Positions 16,696 through 21,763 of a stretch of DNA of 25,026 bases are shown one piece after another (the first letter of the stretch is position 1; the number at the start of each line of letters is the position of its first letter). The notes beneath the pieces were generated by a model. The model saw only the letters and a list, made by a program, of their open reading frames with translations. It was not told the origin of the DNA and ran no database searches. The translations under genes were made by a program, and so were the position numbers. The DNA comes from an uncultured Oscillospiraceae bacterium. GTDB lineage: Bacteria > Bacillota > Clostridia > Oscillospirales > Oscillospiraceae. The stretch spans positions 1-25,026 of the forward strand of contig CAJUQS010000036.1 in the NCBI GenBank assembly GCA_910588365.1, given 5' to 3'.

Positions 16696-17556
16696 ATGGA
16701 GCAAAAGAAGACCGGCCTGGTGATGGAGGGCGGGGCGATGCGGGGGATGTTCACCTGCGGCGTGACGGACGTGCTGATGGAGCACGGCGTCCGCTTTGAC
16801 GGCGCCATCGGCGTGTCGGCGGGGGCGGTGTTCGGCTGCAACTACAAGTCCCACCAGCCAGGCCGGGCGCTGCGCTACAACAAGCGCTTCTGCGGGGACC
16901 CCCGGTACGGCAGCTTCCACGCCCTTCTGCGGACGGGGGATCTCTACGACGCGCAGCTCTGCTACAAGGAGATCCCCGAGCGGCTGGACCCCTTTGACGT
17001 GGAGGCCTACCGGTCGGATCCCATGGAGTTCTGCGTGGTCTGCACCGACGTGGAGACCGGCCGGCCTGTGTACCACCGGTGCATGGAGGGAACCGGGGAG
17101 GACGTGCTGTGGATGCGGGCCTCCGCCTCCATGCCCCTGGTGTCCAACGTGGTGGAGGTGGGCGGCCGCAGGCTGCTGGACGGCGGCATCTCGGACGCCA
17201 TCCCCGTCCGCTACTTCCAGCGGCAGGGCTACAACCGCTGCGTGGTGATCCTCACCCAGCCCTTGGACTACAGGAAGGAGAAAAACAAGCTCCTGCCGGT
17301 GGCCCGGGCGGTCCTGCGGGAGTACCCCCGGATGGTCTCCGCCATGGCGGGCCGCCACTTCCGGTACAACGCCGCCACCAGGTACGTCCGGGAGGAGGAG
17401 CTGGCCGGAAGGCTGTTCGTCATCCGGCCGCCGGAGCCCCTCCGTGTGGGCAGTGTGGAGAAGGATCCGGAGCAGCTGGACCGGGTCTATCAGATTGGCC
17501 GGACGGCGGCCCTGGAATGCCTGCCCCGGGTACTGGCGTACCTGGAGGCGCAGTGA
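16696..17556 (+). CDS. Patatin-like phospholipase (RssA/YjjU-like)
   Basis: 286 residues. It is a serine-aspartate acyl hydrolase of the patatin fold: oxyanion-hole GGAMRG (12-17), nucleophile Ser41 in GVSAG and catalytic Asp162 in DGGISD. The C-terminal part (about 200-286), with NAATRYVREEELAGRLFVIRP, resembles that of YjjU-type proteins. The physiological lipid substrate is unknown. The ATG at 16696 has GGAGG 6 nt upstream; a TTG two codons before lacks spacing. It starts 24 nt after the htpG stop with no terminator between, so it is probably transcribed with htpG and shares its heat control. Confidence 0.88.
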   Translation: MEQKKTGLVMEGGAMRGMFTCGVTDVLMEHGVRFDGAIGVSAGAVFGCNYKSHQPGRALRYNKRFCGDPRYGSFHALLRTGDLYDAQLCYKEIPERLDPFDVEAYRSDPMEFCVVCTDVETGRPVYHRCMEGTGEDVLWMRASASMPLVSNVVEVGGRRLLDGGISDAIPVRYFQRQGYNRCVVILTQPLDYRKEKNKLLPVARAVLREYPRMVSAMAGRHFRYNAATRYVREEELAGRLFVIRPPEPLRVGSVEKDPEQLDRVYQIGRTAALECLPRVLAYLEAQ

Positions 17557-17712
17557 AAACCAGCGGGCGGACGCTGAAAAGCCCGGGCAACCGGGCAGGG
17601 GCCCAATTTTCTGCGCGGATTGTCAGGGAGCAAGGCGCCCATCATATCTGCCGTGTTTTGCGGCTGCCGCCGCTTGCCGCGGCGAGCAGAACAGCTTGAA
17701 TCAAGTGTATGA
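17557..17712. other. Spacer after the patatin-like gene
   Basis: No gene is seen. A 6-bp stem with a GCAA tetraloop (GCCCGG/CCGGGC, 17581-17596) follows the stop codon. It may act as a weak terminator, since AATTTT follows after a short gap. Bases about 17608-17632 (ATTTTCTGCGCGGATTGTCAGG) faintly resemble the core of the repeat at 1-219 and could be a decayed piece. Confidence 0.3.
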
Positions 17713-17718
17713 TTTCCG

Positions 17719-17831
17719 GTTCGGCGAAGCGTTCCCGTCAGACATCGCCAGATGGTCCAGAGTAAAAGCCCTTGCGCCGCAACGGTTTGCTTTACTCTGG
17801 ACCACTTAGCCGCTCTCTGACGGGGGCGAAC
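17719..17831. repeat. Nested imperfect palindrome (MITE-like or structured RNA)
   Basis: The inner arms TGGTCCAGAGTAAA (17753-17766) and TTTACTCTGGACCA (17791-17804) are perfect over 14 bp. Outside them CCGTCAGA (left, ending about 17743) pairs with TCTGACGG (right, from about 17816), and outermost GTTCG pairs with CGAAC. The stretches between differ by small insertions, so the two arms look like diverged copies. No reading frame is conserved across it. Confidence 0.5.
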
Positions 17832-17887
17832 TCATGCGTCATGTCTGCATTTTGTCTGAGGTCTGCAAAGACCGTTAGAGAAAAGAG

Positions 17888-17920
17888 GGGAGCGCCGCGG
17901 AAGGATTCCGCGGCGCTCCC
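17888..17920. terminator. 14-bp GC-rich hairpin terminator
   Basis: GGGAGCGCCGCGGA (17888-17901) pairs perfectly with TCCGCGGCGCTCCC (17907-17920) around AGGAT. On the minus strand CTCTTTTCTCT follows, and on the plus strand TGTCTCTGGT. It lies between the end of the htpG-patatin unit and that of the 25-codon minus-strand gene. Confidence 0.6.
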
Positions 17921-17940
17921 TGTCTCTGGTGCGTCGGCTA

Positions 17941-17972
17941 TAAAAAAGAAAAAGCCACGCCGTGAAGCGTGG
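17941..17972 (-). terminator. Intrinsic terminator of the 25-codon gene
   Basis: Read on the minus strand: stem CCACGC/GCGTGG (17972-17955) with a 6-nt loop, then a CTTTTTCTTTTTTT tract. A textbook intrinsic terminator, 32 bases after the stop codon of the small gene. Confidence 0.8.
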
Positions 17973-18003
17973 ATTGACGTCTCCTTTTATCGAGTGGGAA
18001 TGG

Positions 18004-18081
18004 TTACCTCTCGCTGACAGTCCCGTCGCGCTCACCGTAAATCAGATCATCAATGTCAACACCACTGTAAGTGTATCTCAT
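18004..18081 (-). CDS. 25-residue acidic small protein or leader peptide
   Basis: A 25-codon frame starting MRYTYSGVDIDDLIYGE and ending in SER before TAA. AAAGGAAG lies about 8 nt before the ATG. A promoter (18118-18146) and an intrinsic terminator (17941-17972) frame it, predicting a self-contained transcript of roughly 160 bases. The peptide is hydrophilic and acidic, with no membrane segment, so it is unlike type I toxins. I know no matching family. It could be a small protein, or the RNA itself may be the product. It is below usual gene-calling limits and would be missed by routine annotation. Confidence 0.5.
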   Translation of the reverse strand: MRYTYSGVDIDDLIYGERDGTVSER

Positions 18082-18117
18082 GTCAGTCACTTCCTTTCTC
18101 AATTATTGTCCACCTGT

Positions 18118-18146
18118 ATGATAACATAAAACTGTACAAATAGCAA
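18118..18146 (-). promoter_or_regulatory. Promoter of the 25-codon gene
   Basis: On the minus strand TTGCTA (18146-18141), a 17-bp spacer and TATCAT (18123-18118). The surrounding bases are AT-rich. It lies 36 bases before the ATG. Confidence 0.6.
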
Positions 18147-18188
18147 GGGACGCAATTGTTAAATTTCTGTAACTTCTGGCTAAACAAG

Positions 18189-18225
18189 GAAAAAGCCGCC
18201 CGGACCGGAAAACCCGGTCCGGGCG
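18189..18225 (-). terminator. Terminator of the glycosyltransferase gene
   Basis: CGCCCGGACCGG and CCGGTCCGGGCG (18197-18208 and 18214-18225) form a perfect 12-bp stem. On the minus strand GCTTTTTCCTTG follows. It begins 8 bases after the stop codon of the glycosyltransferase. Confidence 0.8.
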
Positions 18226-18232
18226 TTTCGTC

Positions 18233-19399
18233 TTATCTCGCCCCCGAGGCGATGGGCATGGGCTGCTCCTCCAGGGAGCGGTAGAGGGCCTCCGCCGCCG
18301 CCCCGAAAGCCTCCGCCGAGAACCTCTCCGAGGACTCCCAGGCGGCCCGGCTCATCCGGCGGCGCAGCTCCCCGTCGCCGCAGAAGTCCGTCAGGTACCG
18401 GGCGAAGTCCTCCCCGGTCTCGTACTGCCAGCCGTTGAACCCGTTTTCCACCACGCCCTCCACACAGGCGTCCCGGCGGCAGAGCACCGGCACGCCGGCG
18501 GCCAGGGCCTCGAAATAGGTGAGCCCCTGGGTCTCGCTGGTGGAGGCGGTGATGAAGATGTCCCCCAGACGGTAGTAGTCCGGGGCCTCGGCGTGGGGCA
18601 CCATGCCGGTGAAGATCACCGGCACACGCCGCTCCCGCGCGTAGTCCAGGATGGCCTCCCGGTCCGGCCCGTCGCCCACCAGCAGCAGCGTGACATCCCT
18701 GCGCCGGGTGTCGGCCACCTGGTCCACCAGCTGCTCCAGGTTCTTCTCCTTGGCCATGCGGCCCAGGTAGAGCAGGACGGTGTGGTCCCGGGGGATGTCC
18801 CACTGGCGGCGCAGGGCCTCCAGCCGCCCCGGGGCGGGCTCCGCCCGGTAGGCGCTCAGATCCACCCCCGTGGGGATCACCTCAATGCGGCAGCGGATGC
18901 CGTAATCCCGCAGCAGGCGCTCCACCTTCCGGCTGGGCGCCACGATGCAGGCCGCGCGGCCGCAGATCCACCGGGAGAAGGCGGACACCACGTATTTCCC
19001 CACCCGGGCGGAGAGGGCGAGGTAGTGGGTGTAGTCCTCGTAGACCGTGTGATACGTATGGACAATGGGGATGCCCAGCCGGTTGGACAGGGCCGCGGCC
19101 ACCCGGAAGGAGCTGAACTCGCACTGGGAGTGGATCACGTCCGGGTGCCAGGCGATGAGCTCCTGCATCATGGAGCGGGCGCGGTTGATTTTCAGCCGGG
19201 CCCCGGGATAGATCTTTCCGGCGCTGACCGACCCCATGTAGTAGACGGGCCCCTCCTTATAGGTATGCAGACTGTTGGACAGAGTGACCACCCGCACGTC
19301 GTGGCCCCGGGCCACCAGCTCCCGCTGGAGGAGAAGGACGGAAGTCACCACGCCGTTAATAACCGGCGCGTACCAGTCCGTTGTAATCAGAACTTTCAT
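18233..19399 (-). CDS. GT4-type glycosyltransferase, probable diacylglycerol glucosyltransferase type
   Basis: 388 residues, GT-B fold. The N-terminus MKVLITTDWYAPVINGVVTS and HTYHTVYEDYTHY belong to the GT4 group that includes 1,2-diacylglycerol 3-glucosyltransferases and phosphatidylinositol mannosyltransferases. The C-terminal Rossmann half has LLYLGRMAKEKN and LLLVGDGPDRE. SETQGLTYFEALAAG holds the E-x7-E donor-binding motif of retaining enzymes. No signal peptide is present, so it is a peripheral enzyme of the inner leaflet. A role in membrane glycolipid synthesis is inferred from family resemblance; the exact acceptor and sugar cannot be read. The ATG at 19399 is chosen because the upstream in-frame TTG has no binding site; AAGGGAG is only 4 nt away, rather close. 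It has its own promoter and terminator. Confidence 0.85.
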   Translation of the reverse strand: MKVLITTDWYAPVINGVVTSVLLLQRELVARGHDVRVVTLSNSLHTYKEGPVYYMGSVSAGKIYPGARLKINRARSMMQELIAWHPDVIHSQCEFSSFRVAAALSNRLGIPIVHTYHTVYEDYTHYLALSARVGKYVVSAFSRWICGRAACIVAPSRKVERLLRDYGIRCRIEVIPTGVDLSAYRAEPAPGRLEALRRQWDIPRDHTVLLYLGRMAKEKNLEQLVDQVADTRRRDVTLLLVGDGPDREAILDYARERRVPVIFTGMVPHAEAPDYYRLGDIFITASTSETQGLTYFEALAAGVPVLCRRDACVEGVVENGFNGWQYETGEDFARYLTDFCGDGELRRRMSRAAWESSERFSAEAFGAAAEALYRSLEEQPMPIASGAR

Positions 19400-19454
19400 A
19401 TGGCTCCCTTTCAACTTTCATCAAACCGCTGTTTGCAGGTTCTGTTGCAATTTG

Positions 19455-19483
19455 ATTATAGCAAATCCTCCCGCCGGGGGCAA
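19455..19483 (-). promoter_or_regulatory. Sigma-A promoter of the glycosyltransferase gene
   Basis: On the minus strand TTGCCC (19483-19478), a 17-bp spacer and a perfect TATAAT (19460-19455), with a leader of about 50 bases to the ATG at 19399. Confidence 0.65.
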
Positions 19484-19548
19484 GCGGTATTTACAGGTTT
19501 AAAAGAATCCTAAGATTTGCAGGTTTGCGGTTCACGGGGCGCTCCGCC

Positions 19549-19731
19549 TCAGTCCTTTTTCTCCAATTCAATCGGCCCGTTTTTCTTTTCAAAGGCGTTG
19601 ACCCTCCCGCGAATCATGCGCTCCAACTCCTTGTTTTTTGTCCTGGCGTTGTACTCTGCGATATAGCCCAGCTTGTCCAGGAGCTCTTGTGAAAGGCGCA
19701 GAGTAAAGCGGGACATTTCCGGCCGTTCCAT
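19549..19731 (-). CDS. Ribbon-helix-helix (Arc/CopG-type) DNA-binding protein
   Basis: 60 residues. The SRFTLRLSQELLDKLGYIAEY pattern is the beta strand plus helix of a ribbon-helix-helix protein, and NKELERMIRGRVNAFEKK the second helix. Such proteins bind DNA as dimers through the strand and usually repress their own operon. The ATG at 19731 is chosen because AAAGGAG lies 7 nt upstream. No toxin gene follows downstream, so a toxin-antitoxin role is not supported. It opens the AT-richer accessory part of the window and faces away from the small genes at 19858 and 20159. Confidence 0.75.
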   Translation of the reverse strand: MERPEMSRFTLRLSQELLDKLGYIAEYNARTKNKELERMIRGRVNAFEKKNGPIELEKKD

Positions 19732-19755
19732 AAAAAGACTCCTTTCGATGTTCAC

Positions 19756-19776
19756 ATGACTCAATTATAACGTCAT
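19756..19776 (-). promoter_or_regulatory. -10 box and possible operator of the ribbon-helix-helix gene
   Basis: A perfect TATAAT on the minus strand (19769-19764) lies inside an inverted repeat, ATGAC, 11 bases, GTCAT (19756-19760 and 19772-19776). No good -35 is seen. The dyad over the -10 is where an autorepressor would bind. Confidence 0.45.
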
Positions 19777-19818
19777 TTCGACTACTTGCGGCTTTATATA
19801 GATTTTATCAAACCATCA

Positions 19819-19846
19819 TGGTATAATTGCACCTAAATAAGTGCAA
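19819..19846 (+). promoter_or_regulatory. Extended -10 promoter with dyad at the transcription start
   Basis: TGGTATAAT (19819-19827) is an extended -10. Directly after it, TTGCAC, eight bases, GTGCAA (19827-19832 and 19841-19846) forms an inverted repeat over the expected start point, a likely operator or 5' hairpin. It drives the gene at 19858 and perhaps that at 20159. Confidence 0.5.
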
Positions 19847-19857
19847 CGGAGAAATTG

Positions 19858-20046
19858 ATGAAAACAATATATCAAACTATGTATGCAACTTTAGTGGGGC
19901 GGGTGGATAAGACGCTGGAATTAGTAGCAGATGCATTATCGCATAGCCGGTGTGACCGGGAGCATGTTAACCAAATTGGCGAAATGCTGAAAGCTGCTTT
20001 GCTGGAAACAGAGGGCATGTACCTGGAAACAGGAGACGGCGAGTAA
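19858..20046 (+). CDS. Small hypothetical protein of mobile-element type
   Basis: 62 residues, helical throughout (MYATLVGRVDKTLELVADAL, then EHVNQIGEMLKAALLETEGMYLE). This pattern recurs in short proteins of phages and integrative elements in Firmicutes; the function is unknown. CGGAG about 7 nt upstream supports the ATG. It lies behind the extended -10 promoter at 19819, with a gap of 112 nt to the next gene that contains a weak CGGACA/TGTCCG hairpin (20058-20078). Confidence 0.6.
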   Translation: MKTIYQTMYATLVGRVDKTLELVADALSHSRCDREHVNQIGEMLKAALLETEGMYLETGDGE

Positions 20047-20158
20047 AAAAATCCCGGCGGACATTAGCTGGGTGTCCGTAAAACAGTAATCAAAAAATGA
20101 ATGGCAACTGTCAGATAGGATTGGTTACAAAACATGAGATTTTACGGAGGATTTCACC

Positions 20159-20407
20159 ATGAGCAAGCTGTTATCGTGCGAGTTTAATGTCGACACCGGC
20201 AATGTCGAACTGCGTTATGCGGACAGGAGTATGATTTCTATTGACTGTACCGAGGTAGAGTATGAGTTCGCCCATACGGTCAGTCAGCAGTCAGAATTGG
20301 ATTGGTTGGTCTATAACTCTCCGTCGGCTTACGCAAAACTGGTGCTTGGCGGTAACTTGGCAGAGTATATCAGACGGGCATCCGATCCCTACAGTGGTAT
20401 CGGCTGA
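20159..20407 (+). CDS. Small protein, possibly DUF6061 family
   Basis: 82 residues. The layout (SKLLSCEFNVDTGNVELRYA, then MISIDCTEVEYE, then SELDWLVYNSPSAYAKLVL) agrees with my memory of DUF6061 proteins. These are carried by integrative elements of gut Firmicutes and have no known function. GGAGG lies before the ATG. No signal peptide or membrane segment. A strong terminator follows at 20427-20476, so it closes the small plus-strand unit. Confidence 0.65.
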   Translation: MSKLLSCEFNVDTGNVELRYADRSMISIDCTEVEYEFAHTVSQQSELDWLVYNSPSAYAKLVLGGNLAEYIRRASDPYSGIG

Positions 20408-20426
20408 GATTTATAAAAACGCATGA

Positions 20427-20476
20427 AAAATGCTCACTTCAGTCTTGCAGAAATGCATGACTGGAGTGAGCGTTTT
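20427..20476 (+). terminator. Terminator after the DUF6061-like gene
   Basis: GCTCACTTCAGTC (20432-20444) pairs with GACTGGAGTGAGC (20459-20471) with one G-U pair. The stem extends outward through a T-G pair to AAAA/TTTT. GTTTTCTATT follows on the plus strand. The AAAA on the other side also makes it usable from the minus strand. Confidence 0.75.
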
Positions 20477-20495
20477 CTATTATATATCCATTACA

Positions 20496-20726
20496 TTACT
20501 TGATTTTGTACTGGATTTGCGATGCATCGAACTTCTGTAGCATTCGTATATAGAGGGAATGCTCATCAGTGCCGTACTGCTACATCGCTTGGTTTCACAT
20601 GTATTCCAGTATCGGCTCTGTTTCTTTCACTGTGGAACCAATAATCCACAAAAGATTTTGTCCCAATATCTTGACTTTTGTCCCATCGCGAATTATAATA
20701 TAAGCATCTTCATTTTGGAGGGTATC
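20496..20726 (-). pseudogene. Probable decayed gene fragment of unknown family
   Basis: One minus-strand frame reads like protein for about 76 codons and is broken by only a TGA (20595-20597) and a TAG (20580-20582), both one base from TGG (Trp). Upstream of the breaks it has AYIIIRDGTKVKILGQNLLW and STVKETEPILEYM. Downstream it has YGTDEHSLYIRMLQKFDASQ and then a TAA. The start is missing: the frame runs into the first bases of the AAA+ gene, where a stop appears. I do not recognise the family. It overlaps the promoter of the next operon, so the fragment may be what remains of the gene beside which that operon was inserted. Confidence 0.35.
20656..20699 (+). promoter_or_regulatory. Promoter and direct-repeat operator of the ATPase-protease operon
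   Basis: TTGACT (20671-20676), exactly 17 bases, then TATAAT (20694-20699): a near-consensus sigma-A promoter. The 10-mer TTTTGTCCCA occurs at 20656-20665 and again at 20676-20685, a start-to-start distance of 20 bases (about two helical turns). One copy lies just upstream of the -35 and the other starts at its last base. This is a likely binding site for a regulator. The leader is about 23 bases. Confidence 0.65.
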
Positions 20727-20728
20727 CC

Positions 20729-21763
20729 GTGAAAAAGAAGAACATCATAAATCTAATTCGATACCATGCTGAGAGCAACGAGGCCGGCTTTCGGAGTGAA
20801 GCATATGAGATTGCCAAAGAATTTGACCAGTCTGGAGATTATCAGCTGGCGGAGTATATTATGGCACTTTTGTCGAATGTCAACACCTTTGTCCCTCAGA
20901 TAAATGACTTGTCATCTGGTTTTTTTGAAAAATTAACCGTTGGCGAGGATCCCCTACCTTTGCCAGAATCAATTGAACAGGATGTAATGGGGATGGTCAA
21001 TGCAATTACTCGGAACCTCGGGATAAACAAATTCCTTTTTCAAGGTGCTCCGGGAACCGGTAAAACCGAAACGGCCAAACAGGTAGCTCGGATTTTAAAT
21101 CGCGATTTATATGCAGTGGATTTTTCTGCAATTATAGATAGCAAACTTGGTCAAACACAGAAAAATATTGTTGCTCTATTTAAAGAAATGAACGGATTTG
21201 CTCATCTGGAAAAGGTGATTGTTCTTTTTGACGAAGTCGATTCAATTGCATTAGATCGAACAAACTCTAATGATCTGCGTGAAATGGGCAGAGCAACATC
21301 GACATTGTTGAAAGAATTTGATCGAATGGATGACAGAATTGTTTTGCTCGCAACAACAAATCTATATGACCATTTTGATAAGGCATTAATTAGACGATTT
21401 GATTCTGTTATAGATTTCAGCCGATACACACAAGAGGATTTGGCCGAAATAGCAGAGGTCTTGCTTAACGCATTTCTGAACAAATTTAAATGTGCAGGTC
21501 GGAATGTTCGTTTGTTCCGCAAAATCATAAATCTAATGTCACCAATTCCATATCCGGGGGAATTGAAAAACATTATTCGCGCTTCCGTTGCCTTTAGTAA
21601 TCCGTCGAATGAGTTTGATTATCTTAAGCGGCTTTATAGAACCGTATGTCCCGAACAGGCAGATATGCATATGTTGCAATCACAAGGGTTCACTGTACGT
21701 GAAATCGAGATTCTAACAGGAATATCAAAAAGCCAGGTTTCTCGTGAATTAAGGGAGGATTAA
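20729..21763 (+). CDS. AAA+ ATPase of an IetAS-like module (putative antitoxin/regulatory subunit)
   Basis: 344 residues from a GTG with GGAGGG 6 nt upstream. Helical N-terminal region (1-95), then one AAA+ module: Walker A GAPGTGKT (106-113), Walker B VIVLFDEVDS (163-172), sensor-1 Asn211 in ATTN, arginine-finger candidates Arg222/Arg223 in IRRFD, and PYPGELKN at the sensor-2 position, without the usual arginine. The last 27 residues (FTVREIEILTGISKSQVSRE) look like a helix-turn-helix. The stop codon directly abuts the ATG of a subtilisin-like protease (TAAATG). In the IetAS system (ietA ATPase antitoxin, ietS serine-protease toxin, first described for plasmid stability in Agrobacterium and later as anti-phage) the gene pair and order are the same. 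Assignment is by architecture. The AT-rich composition suggests transfer. Confidence 0.75.
   Translation: MKKKNIINLIRYHAESNEAGFRSEAYEIAKEFDQSGDYQLAEYIMALLSNVNTFVPQINDLSSGFFEKLTVGEDPLPLPESIEQDVMGMVNAITRNLGINKFLFQGAPGTGKTETAKQVARILNRDLYAVDFSAIIDSKLGQTQKNIVALFKEMNGFAHLEKVIVLFDEVDSIALDRTNSNDLREMGRATSTLLKEFDRMDDRIVLLATTNLYDHFDKALIRRFDSVIDFSRYTQEDLAEIAEVLLNAFLNKFKCAGRNVRLFRKIINLMSPIPYPGELKNIIRASVAFSNPSNEFDYLKRLYRTVCPEQADMHMLQSQGFTVREIEILTGISKSQVSRELRED

Noticed and set aside
17955..17980. GCGTGGATTGA, like the end of a type I-C CRISPR repeat
   Set aside because: There is a single copy and no spacer array. The dyad is the stem of the intrinsic terminator of the 25-codon gene.
19549..20407. Ribbon-helix-helix gene as antitoxin of a type II toxin-antitoxin pair
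   Set aside because: It is alone on its strand and no toxin-like gene overlaps or follows it.
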